Source of the DNA: Phallusia mammillata
Lineage: Eukaryota; Chordata; Ascidiacea; Phlebobranchia; Ascidiidae
NCBI GenBank assembly: GCA_003260075.1
Contig: QLIY01000506.1
Coordinates: forward strand, 1-64,000
Reading direction: 5' to 3'
DNA: 64,000 bases
The notes below the pieces were generated by a model. The model ran no database searches, was not told the origin of the DNA, and saw only the letters and a list, made by a program, of their open reading frames with translations. Shown here one piece after another: positions 25,584-38,050 of this stretch. Position 1 is the first letter of the stretch; the number at the start of each line of letters is the position of its first letter. The position numbers were made by a program, and so were the translations under genes.

Positions 25584-25856
25584 ATGGTGCAGAATTCTGA
25601 CTCCTTACGTGGGACGAATCACCATATTTGTTCCGATGTTTATTTTCTTTTAATTAACGTCAACAAAACGTATATTCTTGCCAAATTTAGATCATGATCA
25701 AGCACAAATAAACTATTATCAAGCCTGTTTTTCCTGGATGGACGCCAAATGCTTGACCATTGAGCACATAAATATTTCGACTTGAAGGTAAATCTCGAAA
25801 CGTGACGGACAATTACTAATTTCCATTTCCTGTTTTCACAACGAGCCCCTATATAG
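25584..25856 (+). promoter_or_regulatory. PR5 upstream module and TATA box
   Basis: Near-identical copy of the PR4 promoter. The AATCTCG...AAACGTGACG element has lost a few bases near 25793. TATATAG lies at 25850-25856. The 5'-UTR exon begins at 26006 and carries a 14-codon uORF (26015-26059). Confidence 0.65.
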
Positions 25857-26067
25857 TGGGCAAAGGTGACACGAAATAGCCACATCGACATGGACTGTGT
25901 CGACAGCACCAACAGATAGTTGTCAGCCTATGTACAATTATTAACTTCGTTTGTATGGTTTAATTATATATGACATTTGAAAAACAGCTGTTTATGTTTT
26001 TGCAGTAGGCCTACATGTTAGAAAACATTTTGGTTTGTATCAATATAGAGAATCTCTGAAGGAAAAG

Positions 26068-28123
26068 ATGAGTCAACAAACAAATACTCCAAGTTCTTTA
26101 CTGATCGGTGTGTTGGGCTTAATAATACTCAGCGCTGTTGTGGATTCAGGTTTGTGCGTTTTGATTAAGTTAATGAACTTTGTATGAGAAAATAATGATT
26201 ACTTTGCTAATAATATCATCGCTGTTTAACTCTATGTCAGTATTTTTAGCCAACAGAAACGGTTTCGAAATCATTGATCATGTTTGTTTTGATTTTCAGG
26301 GGCAGGCATGGCTGTTCCGGAGGCAAGAGTTATTGGTCGGGGGGGGGGGGGGGGGGGGGGTTAAATTTCGTTCTTATTGTGCCCTCAATTTAAATTTCGT
26401 GATCTCACATGTGGCCTGTATTTTTAGGTGGTTCAGCAACTGCAGAGGGAGATTGGCCGTTTATGGCTTACATTTTTTTCCGAAGAGCGGGATTCCCGGA
26501 TAGATTCATATGCGGAGGATCACTCATTAACAATCAATGGGTTCTTTCGGCAACTCACTGCTTCCAAACGTAAGTTGAATGGAGTTGTGCACTTCAATGC
26601 GTTAGCGACAAAAACATTACAAAAATATCACGTTGTATTCAGACCAAACCGAAACTTTTACCGAGTGAGATTGGGAGAATATTCGAGATCGATGACTTCG
26701 CCAAACGAACAGGAATTCGGTGTTTCAAAACTCGTATTACATTCGTCATTTGACCCGGTTGCGTTCGTATTTGATATAGCTCTGATAAAGGTGGGTAACA
26801 ACGTTTCTTGCCGGTTGTTATATATCAAGTTAAAAATGTAAAGTGGGCTACATTATAACCAGAATATTTGAAAAGATTTTTTGTTGTTTAGGTCAAATAA
26901 TATGTTCATTTTTAAATCCATTTTTAATGATACCATAACTTAACTGAGTTTTTTACGTATTCGACATGGCACTGATTAGTGTCGCTTATGAGCGCTTTAC
27001 TTTTTAAATAATGCCGTAACATAATCAGATAGCATGGGCAATTGCCAAAAGTTTAACAAAGCATTTCGCATGATTCGTCATTGAAACGTAACGTGCTAAA
27101 GCAAAAATGCGTTCAAACCTGCGCTATAATCACAAGGAGACCCTGTTGTGTGAACGTCAATTCATATACCGAAGTCTTTTTTGCTCCCAAGGTAGACGCA
27201 AACATTTATTTTGCTATAGTGTTTACATTTGTATAATTTCGCATAACGAATAATCGTATAATCGTTATATTACAGTTGTCACGGGCAGCTACAATCAACC
27301 AGTACGTGAGTCCAGTAAACTTGGTCGCCGCAGGAAGATGCACTGATCCTACCCCGCAATTTCCTGTCGACGCATGTTACACACTGGGCTGGGGAAACAC
27401 AGGTGATAAAAACACGTTCAGTAAAGTCACTAGATTTCATTTAATGCGCTTACCTATCCTATGTGATAAACAAAAGTTGACATGGTAAGCCATTAAAAAG
27501 TGTTTGCAAAACGTTGATACTTTGGTAACAAAATTGGCATGGTTCAAGTTTGTGAATTTGTATCAAATCAAAAACTCATTGGTGATTTTTTTGCAGTCGC
27601 AGGGAATACATCGGACACACTTAGAAAGGTGACTAGCTATATTTTGTCACATATCATTTGCAAATTCCATACGGAGCGGAACCGTGTGACGTACAGTAAT
27701 CGACCAGTGCTTTACAAGTGCGAAAACAAGTTTTGTGGAGGACACAACGGTAACGAAGACACATGCGAAGTAAGAACATAACATTGGCAAACAAATTAAG
27801 GAATAGTCGCAAACTTTTTTTTAATTTTCTTAAAGCTTGCTACAACATTCTTATTAATCCAGGGTGACAGCGGTGGCCCACTGGTCTGTCGACATTCAGA
27901 CAACCAGTACTATGTTCATGGCATTCTTTCATACGGAACAGAGCCTTGTGGTCTGGGTTTACCTGACATCTACACAAGTGTAAGTTTCTTGTACAACTCG
28001 TTAACCGCTTAATAAGGATTTAAAAAGTCCTAGAAAAGTACAGTTTTGAATTTTAAACCGAATGAACTTCCTGTACAGGTTGCCGTTTGTCGTGGATGGA
28101 TTAGCAGAATGATGTCACCTTGA
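26068..28123 (+). CDS. PR5: trypsin-like serine protease, Gly226 replaced by Asp
   Basis: Exons: 26068-26149, 26300-26335, 26428-26569, 26643-26790, 27276-27402, 27597-27769, 27863-27979, 28079-28123 (TGA); 289 aa. Signal core [13 protein letters not shown]; activation EAR|VIGG; His57 in SATHC; Asp102 in FDIALIK; D189 in NEDTCE; Ser195 in GDSGGP. The pocket residue after Pro225 is Asp (LPDIYTS), where PR1-4, PR6 and PR7 have Gly. In exon 5 the donor used by the paralogues is lost, and a GTGATA three bases upstream keeps the frame with one codon fewer (GWGNT-VAG against GWGNTG-AAG in PR4). A 22-base G run (26339-26360) sits in intron 2. The duplicated unit shared with PR4 includes more than 1 kb of upstream DNA and the 3' UTR hairpin. 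Poly(A) signal near 28198. Confidence 0.9.
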
Positions 28124-28146
28124 AGGCAAAAAGTGTAGCCTTAAAT

Positions 28147-28164
28147 GTGCATCCAAAGATGCAC
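28147..28164 (+). promoter_or_regulatory. 3' UTR stem-loop of PR5
   Basis: The same 18-base hairpin as PR4 (7-bp stem, CAAA loop), 23 bases after the stop codon, followed by CTTGGTTAAAG as in PR4. Confidence 0.6.
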
Positions 28165-28954
28165 TTGGTTAAAGTTTGTATCGCAAACGTTCTACCAAAA
28201 TAAAAGGCTACTATTGCAAAATATTTGAAATGTTTTCTGGAGTTGGTCGAGTATTGAACGATGCAGGACAGGACTTCTAATTAGTTTACATAATGATTTA
28301 ACCAAACATAAGTTTTAACACAACAGTTTACAAATCTGCAACCCGAAAATATTTGCCCGGTATGAAAATTGGTGTGTAGTTCAGGCAACATGTTTTGGAA
28401 ATAGTAAATGTCCCAGTAATACATTACACAAAACTAAAAGCAGTTCTATTATAGGTGTAGACTCTGATTCGATTTAACAGATTGATCGAACTCCGAAAAA
28501 AAATTTACTACTGCTTTGTAAAACCAACCAACACGTCAATACTCGTCCTCGAAAGCTTTTGTCTGTTAAATATAAATCAAAACTAGAAGGGTGGCTTAGC
28601 ACATTTTACTACAGCATATANTTGACGTCATAATGGTCTTCGACTGGGTGTGTGACGTCACAGCCGACATTGAACCGATTGTGACTGCTGAGGCGGAAGA
28701 GTCGGAAAGGCCACTTATACTCTCATTGCTGTTGCGCCGTTCTTCAAGACGATGAAACCCACGTTGGTTCTGTTTGAATAAAATAAAGATATTGCATTTT
28801 TCGAAGTGAAATTGTTCATCTACAGCAGCGGTTTAAATTACTCTAAATATGGAATTGCTCAATCAATTGATTCCAATGTTAAATGATATTTGTATTGTTT
28901 AGCATCTACTGTGTAGTCTATTGGGGAGGAATGAGAATGTATTCAATTGTTAAG

Positions 28955-28985
<31 letters not shown>

Positions 28986-29196
28986 TGGGAGACCAGCTGA
29001 TTCGGTACACACCTTTAATAGGCCTGGCGTACTATACTTTGAACATAGTTATAACTTACAACCTATTTAATTCAAATGCGTTACATGAACTTACTGAGGC
29101 CAGTCGGTCTTTGCTCCATTGCGCCACCCCGCGCATAACGAGCAGGACATAATCAGACGCACGGGTGATCCCGTATTGCACTTCCTCAAGACGAGG

Positions 29197-29278
<82 letters not shown>

Positions 29279-30091
29279 GCGGGAACCCTTTTTAGATTCA
29301 TCAGCTAAAAAGAAAAAAAAAACTGTGAGAATCCATGAGCAGGCATAACATACAAAACCAATGGCTAAAATTGCTCCATTTGGGGATAAAACTAAGCAAC
29401 TGTTTTATTTGGAGAAATGCTGCTAAATTTAAAGCCATTACAAATACATATTCGCAAAGAAATTATCTATGGATTTAAGCTCAAATCTTGCTCTCTTATA
29501 TATCAATATTATAAAGCAATTGTTGTTGCTCTGTCGATTTAAGCGCATATCAAGATTTCTTAAAGTGAATTCTCTATAAATCGTTTTTATACGGCGATTT
29601 TTGTTGCTAAAATAATACCACGTTTATAAACTGATAACTCAATAGCTCTTACGTATATATCTAAGTAGTCCTGGAGAGATTATCCTCTTACGCAGCGCCT
29701 CTAGTGTCGCTTTTACCACCTTCATCAGTGCCTCCATGTTGCGGTGGTTAAAATGGGCAAGCAGCTCCCTTCAAAACACAAGTAAACTTATTTAACGACC
29801 CAAAGCCTTGAAAGTTTAGCAACATTGCTTTAACTCGGCGGAATAAGAACTAAATTAAAGGCACTAACTTTATAAAACTGCGAAAACTCAAACAAAAACG
29901 TTTAAAACCAAGCGCATAACGGAATTAGTCGCCGTCCGCCTTTTGAGAAAAAAAAACTACTGTGCACAGTTTTTCATGAAAAACGGTTAAAACATACGTT
30001 TATGTTTTTGCTTGGATTTTCAAAGAAGTACGCTACATTCGATACTAATGCCTTGCAGTGCCAAGACCTTTCGCCTTTTTACATAACTTAC

Positions 30092-30214
30092 TTGGCTTCT
30101 TCTTCCATAACTTGCATGATATCCTTCTTCTTGCGCTTTCGCGCACTCACAGCACGTGACAGTGAAATGGTTGAAGTGGAACGCTGACTTTGGGCACTTG
30201 GTGGCGGCTTGGTG
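30092..30214 (-). other. exon-like open segment on the minus strand
   Basis: One frame reads PPPSAQSQRSTSTISLSRAV, then a basic stretch (RKRKKK), then acidic residues (MEEEAK). It ends at a consensus donor GTAAGT, or at TAA if unspliced. It starts beside an ambiguous base (30215). No family recognised; it could be a chance frame or a stray exon. Confidence 0.25.
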
Positions 30215-30984
30215 NAACAAACAAACAAATCGAGTAAAATCAATATGTGTCCCCTTCAGGGAAGTAGAGCTACAAATAGCCGATTTATGGGTTTCTAACA
30301 AGTTTCAGAAATATAGCCTGTTACAGCAATTCTTATACAATCCATTCCAAAATTATACCCACAAAAGAGTTAGTGCGCAGATATGCTCAAGGGCCTTAAA
30401 CAATTCGACCGTATTTTTTTGGCCCAGAGCTGTCGATAATATGAACAAACAAAATGGCGTCTACCCAACGTGCCCGCGTTTTAACATGATGCACCAAATA
30501 CCTACCTATTCCTATACCGGTTGTAACAAAGTTAAAGAGAGAGTTTTCAGTTGTAAGATACGACTAAAAACACTATACACGGACTTGAAAAGTAATTTAA
30601 TCATTAACATTACTGCCAAGGTACTGGTGCATACAGAAGATAGGCCTACAACTAACTTTTAAAAGCCGAATAGCAGTTTTTGGTTTAATTTTATCTACAT
30701 GATTACAAACCACCTTGATATTGATTATTTAATACTTACAAAAGTATCGTACTTTAGAACAAATTCTCGGATTTGAGTTTAGGCTTCCGCCATAAGTTCG
30801 TCGTTAAATTGTTTGTTGCTTAAAGTTTGAAAAAAAGGAGATTGTTTAATTCTCATTCCCAACCTCAGGGCACGACAAAGCGTGTGACCCATTCCGGATC
30901 AAAATCCGAAAAGATATTGTAAGTTTCATGAACCTTCAAAGTTTAACCTTTAACTGCGCGATCGTGGCGCAAAATTAAGACCGC

Positions 30985-32522
30985 TTTTTTTAGCCTCAGG
31001 GCAAATCACGTTTTTGTTGTGATGTTCGATGCTGAAATTAACGTCAACAAAACACACATTTTTTGACCTGAGTTTGGTCACGATTAAGCGTTTATGTTAT
31101 CTTCGTGGTACGGTTAAGAACTGATTATTAAAACTGTTTTGCATACTGGCGGTAAATACTCGGCCAAATATTTCGAAATCTTGAAAAACGTAATAAGTTA
31201 GTACAATTAAATATTTTCAACTAGCTACGTTTACTACCGGTCTCTTTAAAATGGAAGCATCTATCACCAAACAGTAATGATTTGAAACAAAATCTCTGAA
31301 AATTCAAATTTATCAAAAACTGAATATCCGAACCAAGGTTTCTGACATAAAAAAAAATTGCTAGTTGATGTGTTGGGCGAATAATGCGAGGAGACTTGTA
31401 ACATGGGATATTCTGTACAATAAGCCAGAAATTTACAGCTTGGTTCCGTTAGAACCAGAATCTAAATAAAACACAATTAAGTTGTCCAACCCATTGTTAC
31501 GCATTAAAGCCTATGGACCCATTTTGTGTCCAAAATGATAGAGCGGGTATAGGAAATAATAGATAAATTGTCTGATTTTTAGAAACTGGAGAGCTTAAAC
31601 GCGAATTTGATTCGCCAAATGAAAAATTCTGGTATTAACATTTCAAGCTATCGGTGGTTCTTAACCTTTAGGCTAAAGTTTGCGAACCGGTAAACTTTCA
31701 AAACAAATTTTAGGGACCGTGGGCTTTCAAAATCAACCCAAAATGTAATCACGACAAAAATATGCAATTCAAAAGAAGAATAAAAAATTCAATCTATTGA
31801 TAAGTTTTCTGCTGTCTGTTTGATATCATACGACAATACGTGTTAAACGCGGTTCTAATGAAGTTTCTGCAAGGTAGTAGAGCGCGTTGACTTCCACACG
31901 ATTTTTCTGCCTTTAACATCTCGTATTTTGCAATCGAGACATAAAATTGTAATATAAGTTATTTGGCCGACACACAGGAAAGTTAAGAACCACTGAGCTA
32001 AATTGTCGTTTTCCTGTAAATTTGGGCGATTATTTTTCAATGTATACTTTAAATATTTGCATTCAGCATGCATTATCACGCTCAAATGTGGAACCCAAAA
32101 TTTTATTCTATTTGGCCTATCAAATTCGCGCCAAAGCCCACCAGTTTGCAAAAATCAGACAATTTATGTCATTTTCCCTGTACCTGCTGTCATGGGCGTC
32201 CGCAGAGGGGGGCAAGGGGGTGGCACGTTTAATGGGCTGGACTACTTGTGTTTTACGTATACTTTGGTCAGAACGAATAAACATGCAACAATGTTTGATC
32301 TAATTTTTTGCAAAGTAAAAAACAGCAATTGTTACAAATACCTTGCAACTAAAGTCTATGCTGGGTAAAAAACGCGGTTAAAAGTAAATCTACATGCAAG
32401 GATCATGACGTGTTCATAAAACTTCAAATTGTTCTTTTTGCAACCACAGGCAGCAATTCTGACACACTAGGAAAGGTTGACATCAATAGTTTTACCATTT
32501 TCGGTATGCTACGACATTACTA
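30985..32522 (+). pseudogene. psiP3: protease gene relic (promoter, dead exon 1, partial exon 6)
   Basis: A copy of the cluster's upstream module (30985-31253, TATA-like TTTAAAAT at 31246) is followed near 31358-31385 by a sequence resembling the signal-peptide exon (TTGCTAGTTGATGTGTTGGG, compare the LLIGVLG coding of PR4/5). It has no ATG in frame and an early stop. At about 32443-32522 a sequence aligns with exon 6: ATGSNSDTLGKVDI, compare PR7 ATGSTSDTLKKLTTNI. Its acceptor reads GCAA instead of GCAG, and the frame ends in TAG at about 32520, just before a C-run gap filler. No exons 2-5, 7 or 8 are recognised nearby. A hAT-like repeat (31652-31995) lies in between. Read as an old, mostly deleted member of the cluster. 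Confidence 0.55.
31652..31995. mobile_element. hAT-like MITE within psiP3
   Basis: Left end CGGTGGTTCTTAACCTTTAG and right end AAAGTTAAGAACCACTG. Flanks AAGCTAT and AGCTAAAT may be a decayed duplication. Confidence 0.6.
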
Positions 32523-32532
32523 GTGGAAACGC

Positions 32533-32598
<66 letters not shown>

Positions 32599-33143
32599 CT
32601 ACAACAGTACTGGCGTTCCTCTATTTCTCGACTTTTTCGTTCGAAATTTTCTAACAAAAACAAACAAAAAAATTCCAATCGTACGCATTTTCGCTTCCCA
32701 GTAGCGATCGCGAGTAGTAATTCGCTGGCAAACCAGCTAAAAACAAAGAGACTGTACAAATCTAACGCAACCAAGCGTGACTACTGCCTGGAAAAGGTCA
32801 AAGTTTAGTGCAATGCACGCTGTTTCGGGAGAATAAGAAGAAAGTAATTTACCCAGTGCGCTCCTGGGGCGAGTTGAAACGAAAAATACACGTAATAAGA
32901 GGTGTCGCATTTCTCGAGAATCGATTTTTTCGAGATTTCTTGAGAAGGAACTCCAGCTGGCGTGAACTAGAAAACAGAGAAAGAATGCACATACAAGCAA
33001 ATTCTCGCTGTAACACTCGCAAGTAATGCACAAACACAAGTACCATATGTTCTGTTGCCTTTATTACACTGTTACACCAGAGAAACCTTTGGTTTGTGGT
33101 GCTCAGCAGCATACAAAATCGTTTTACACTATGTGGGTTGGGT

Positions 33144-33144
<1 letters not shown>

Positions 33145-33233
<89 letters not shown>
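33145..33233. other. assembly gap filler (89 C)
   Basis: Longest C run of the window. Other large fillers: 397-461 (G), 28955-28985, 29199-29276, 32534-32597, 34762-34826, 53032-53106, 58622-58700 (C). Small ones of about 10 bases lie near 1021, 1292, 2971, 4743, 4961, 5302, 5871, 6226, 6655, 8921, 9927, 10359, 10575, 10933, 13702, 13939, 14367, 14895, 15019, 16494, 17644, 19758, 19994, 23168, 34391, 37396, 37735 and 56277. Confidence 0.85.
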
Positions 33234-33234
<1 letters not shown>

Positions 33235-34760
33235 TAGACAAATCTACCACCTGTAGAAGTTTCATCTAAATTCACCTCAGATTACATGCCAAAAGTGCAT
33301 GGATAAACTTCACCGAAGAAATACATGGGTAAAATCAAGATATGTCCCCTTTAGGGTAGGGGACCCATAATAAACCTTTCGATCAGAGTTTTAAACGGTC
33401 CAGGATCTGGGATAAAACCTGGCCCGAGCCCGAAATCCGACCAGTTGTTAGATGAGTAAGCTAGATTTTAAACTATAAGTCTAATCTGAAGTACTACCGA
33501 GGTATACTGTATTTGCAAAAATAAAGTAAACACTACACAATTTTTTTCTTATTTTGTACCTGCCATTTCAATTTCCAACTCCAGTGTAATTTTTACCTCA
33601 TTTTCAATACCAAAATACAAGATGTCAATTGCAATACTCCTAGCAATAAAAAACATCAATTATTGACAGCGTGAAAAATGCAGGACCAAACTTTTGATAT
33701 TGGTCAATTATAATTAATAATTATGCATGTTCTACACACAATAATTAGGTAATAAAACCAGAAAATACATACCGTTTTTGTGGACTACTATTGTTACAAA
33801 CAGGTGATGTCACAAATTTAATGTATTTGGCCTCAAACAGCCATGTAATATCACCATATGTGTTTTATTTTTTACTCGTTAATCACTTGATTCTATAAAA
33901 AAGTGACACTTTTAGGCATAGGGTAGGCCTATATATGTATATATATATATATAATAACTGTAAACACACATACTTGATTGACAGAAATTTTAAAGTGGGC
34001 AATGTGTATACTTTTGCACTTTACCAACACAGCACCAACTCAATTTTGATGCTTTTGAATAGTTAAATTTATTCCACTTTGATGATTTTGATTAAACTCA
34101 ACTGGTATAATACAGCCTTTGTAATTTGTATTGCTCCATCCTTTCATTTGGAACAGATATGGATGGCGATGAAAGCTTGGCTATATACTGCCTTAAAATA
34201 CAGATAGAGTTTTATTTCATTGTTTTAAAAGACATATTTAACAACATAAATTGTTTTATGTATATATATGTAAAAAAAACATGTATGGTATATTAGCAAT
34301 TACAAGCAAACAAACATACAACAATGCAACTGTAAAATTTTCTTTTTTTTCTCAAACAATAAATGAAAAGGCAACACCTAAGGAACATGGCCCCCCCCCC
34401 TTTTGATATTGGTCCATTATACATGTTCTACACACAATAATTAGTTAATAAAACCGGAATATACATACTACTTTTGTGGACTACCATTGTTACAAACAGG
34501 TGGTGTCACAAATCAATCACTTAATGAAGTACTTTGCCCCAAACTGCTTTTTTCTTGAAGATTTAACATCACCATATGTGTTTCTTTTTTTCAGGCATCA
34601 TTTACTTGATTCTATAAAAAGGTGACACTTTTAGACAAAATGTGCATATATTTTTATGTATATATATATAATAACTGTAAACACACATACCTGATTGACA
34701 GAAACTTTCAAAGTATGCAATGTATATACTCCTGTTTAATACTTTTTAAACTTTACCAAC

Positions 34761-34826
<66 letters not shown>

Positions 34827-36550
34827 ATTTTGATGCTTTCAAATAGCAACCTTCTGATAGGCTTCTCATTTTATGATTAAACTCAATTGGTATAATACAG
34901 CCTTTGTATTGCTCTATCCTTTCATTTGGAACAGATATGGATGACGATGAAAGCTTAGCTGTGTACTGCCTTAAAATGCAGATGGATTTTTATTTCATTG
35001 TTTTAAAAGACATATTTAACAACATAAATTGTTTCATGTATATGTGAAAAACGTGTATGGTACATTAGCAACTACAAGCAAACAAACATACAACAATGCA
35101 ACTGTAAAATTTACTTTTTTTCTTCCCAAACAATAAATGAAAAGGCAACACCTAAGGAACATGTGGTGATTGTAATATATATAATATAAATATGACTATC
35201 TCTAGAAAATTGAAACACTGAATAGTTTCAAGAGAGTTATGATTACATATGTTGTATAACAAATCTTTTGAAAAGACATCCAGTTTGTGAAGTGAACATA
35301 ATTTCTTTCCATAATTGACTAGTATTGAAGCTCTGGCCTTGGTATCACAAGGTATTTAGTAATTTAGCATGATCCATCACAGAACAACGTTAGCACAGAA
35401 GTTTTGGGTACATTAATTTCATTTTCAGTTTTGGGTACATTAATTTCAAGAGCCCCTAATCTAATTTTTTGGTAATATTAGCATCTTGACAGGATGCTTC
35501 AATGGAAGTGCGCTCAATGCAAGTGTAAACAATTACACAATCATCTGATTCTTTTGCAGTTTGATCTAAGTCAGAGCTTAGTTCAGCTGGTAACATCAAA
35601 ATATAGCCAAAATCAGTTTTATTTTGTACCTTTGAATAGTTTCTGGGGATTTAAATGCTGTTGATGGCTGACATATGCATTTTACTTACAGTTTTATTAC
35701 TAGTACTTGCTCACCACTTCGAAAACAAGTTTGTTGCAAAGTTATCGTTTTCTGATCAGTGAATTACAAGATTGGTGAAATATTTTTTTACTCTTTTGTC
35801 TTACCATTGAATTAAGCACCAAAAGTACAAGCACAACTACACAGCATAAGTTGGAAAACTGACTTATTTATAAATATACTGTTGTAAGCTGGTAATGTGG
35901 GTTACAGTTTGCAGATGTCACTAATGGGTAGGTTACGCAAATATGCAGCCCTTAACTTTAGCTGGTTCCATACTTCCATTGACAAAGTATATTGTATATA
36001 CTTCAAATAATACTGAAATAAAACTAAACAAAACTGACCAAATCAAACATACTAAGGAATGTTTCTTTGTATATTAACTGACTTTACAAAACTTAAATCC
36101 TCATAAAGGCCCGCCACCCGCCAAAACCTGACTTCAATAGAATTCGTTGTAGCGAAAAAAGAAAAAAAAGCAACTACAACAAACAAACGCGGAAGTTAGT
36201 TAACCCTGTACTTTTAAAAAAATATATAACTCTGTACAGTTTATATACAGAAGTTATAGAACTAGTCATGGGCGCCGGCAGAAAACTTTGCAGGTGGGGG
36301 TCCATTTTTGACTAATGTACTTGCATATGCATGGATTACAATATTAAGTTATTTGTGCATACAGGTATAAATTATATACAGCAGAATTGCGTTACTTGTA
36401 GCCTAAAACACTCTACGATGTAACAAAATCCCAATGTAGCCACACGTCCAACACGCATCCATCATGTGTACCATTTTGTAAAGTGTTAACGAAAAACTAC
36501 TTTTACGAAATTAAGACAAACATCGTTAAATTCGCCTGTTTAGACATTTN

Positions 36551-36832
36551 TGATTACTAAGAAGAACTGTTTTGCATACTAACGTCAAAACTTGACAGTG
36601 GTGCCCAACTATTTCGAAATCTCGTAAAAACGTGATGGAATAAAAGTTACAACAGGTCCTTATAAAAGGGTGCCATGTGGAACCAAACAGCATCGAATAC
36701 TTTGAGCAAGGTTCAGCATACAACAGAATACAAACCTCTGTCAATTGTAGCAAGTAGATTCATTATAGCATGGATTTAAATGAGAGATAGAAATTGTTAA
36801 TTTTTAATCTTCTTTGCAGTACAAACTAACTT
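36551..36832 (+). repeat. near-exact second copy of the PR7 promoter and 5' UTR intron
   Basis: About 280 bases match 43181-43458 with about one difference, including the TATA box and the ttgcag acceptor. The left edge coincides with an ambiguous base (n at 36550). The match stops just after the acceptor, and no signal-peptide exon follows. It is either a recent duplication or an assembly duplicate. Confidence 0.75.
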
Positions 36833-37674
36833 ACAAATAATTCAAACGGGAGGCCCGAAACAACGACGCAGTTAAGCCTGCTCCCGACGTGAATTGTGCA
36901 ATGCAGCTGCACTCAAACAAGCAACACAATTAATTAGTAATGGAACACAATGGTTGCAGTGTAAACAAGCAACATTTTGTGTACAGGATGTTTCAAACGT
37001 CTAGAAATCGAGTAAGATGTTTCACTTGAATCTGTTCGCCAGCGGACCTTTGTCAGCCGTCACATGATCAACAAAATGGCGCCTTCCACATGTGGTCATT
37101 TTTTACTTAACATGGGGCTGTAAAAACTAACTAATATATCTTAAGCAACAGATCTTATTTGCGAGTTTGCAGTTTTATTCAAAATGCTAATTGTAACGGA
37201 AGAGTAAGGTTTCTAAAGTTCATTTTTTTATTTGCACAACCCACAAAATCTGGGCAATTTATTTTCATTTATATAAACATAAAATAATTGGCGTTTACAA
37301 AAGTCCGAGATTTTAGAGTAATTTAATTTTCTCTCATGCATTCATTATTGAGTCGTTCGTAAGCTCGAAATTTTACGAGATTATTCACTATGATGCCCCC
37401 CCCCCGGCGTTTACAAAAGTCCGAGATTTTAGAGTAATTTAATTTTCTCTCATACATTCATTATTGAGTTCGTAAGCTCGAAATTTGACGATTTACTACG
37501 AGATTTTACGAGATTATTCACTATGATTTGTAATTCTCATTCCCAGCCTCAAGGCACGACAAAGCGTGTGACCCATTCCCAAAAAAATATTGTAAAAGAA
37601 ATATACGATAAGTTATGGTAAGTTTCATAAAGTGCTTGGCAAACCTTCATAATTTGTTGTTGAATCCTACGATC

Positions 37675-38050
37675 GTGGTTCAAAATTCTGACTACTCGCC
37701 TCAGGACAAATCAATTTTTGATGTTCGATGTTTGCCCCCCCCCCTGTTGAATCCTACGATCGTGGTTCAAAATTCTGACTACTCGCCTCAGGGCAAATCA
37801 ATTTTTGATGTTGCGATGTTCGATGTTTAAGTTAATGCCAACAAAAACATATTTTTTGACCTGAGTTTGGTCACGATCTAACGTTTTTGTGATCTTCGCA
37901 GTATGGTCAAACTGACGACTTCGAATAACTGTTTTTGCATACTGGCGTTAAATGCTTGTCAGTGGTGCTGAAATATTTCGAAATCCTATTAAAACGTGAT
38001 TGACAATTAAATAATTCTATCGAGTCATCCTGCAACTGGACCCTATAAAA
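37675..38050 (+). promoter_or_regulatory. PR6 upstream module and TATA box
   Basis: The block with AATTCTGACTACTCGCC and CAAATCAATTTTTGATGTT is present twice, on both sides of a C-run gap filler (37735-37744). TTTCGAAATCCTATTAAAAC and ACGTGATTGACAATTA follow near 37976, and TATAAAA is at 38044-38050. Confidence 0.65.

Larger units (their letters stand above)
28124..30984. other. repeat-rich intergenic DNA after PR5
   Basis: Holds the PR5 3' UTR, two palindromic TGACGTCA sites (28623, 28653), a 213-base contig between two C runs (28986-29198), a minus-strand lysine-rich open segment (30092-30214) and a copy of the AACAAAATGGCGTC upstream element (about 30449). No protease exon seen before psiP3. 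Confidence 0.5.

Noticed and set aside
32808..33026. Basic 72-codon frame in the isolated contig
   Set aside because: It lies between two fillers, has no domain I recognise, and overlaps equally long frames on the other strand.
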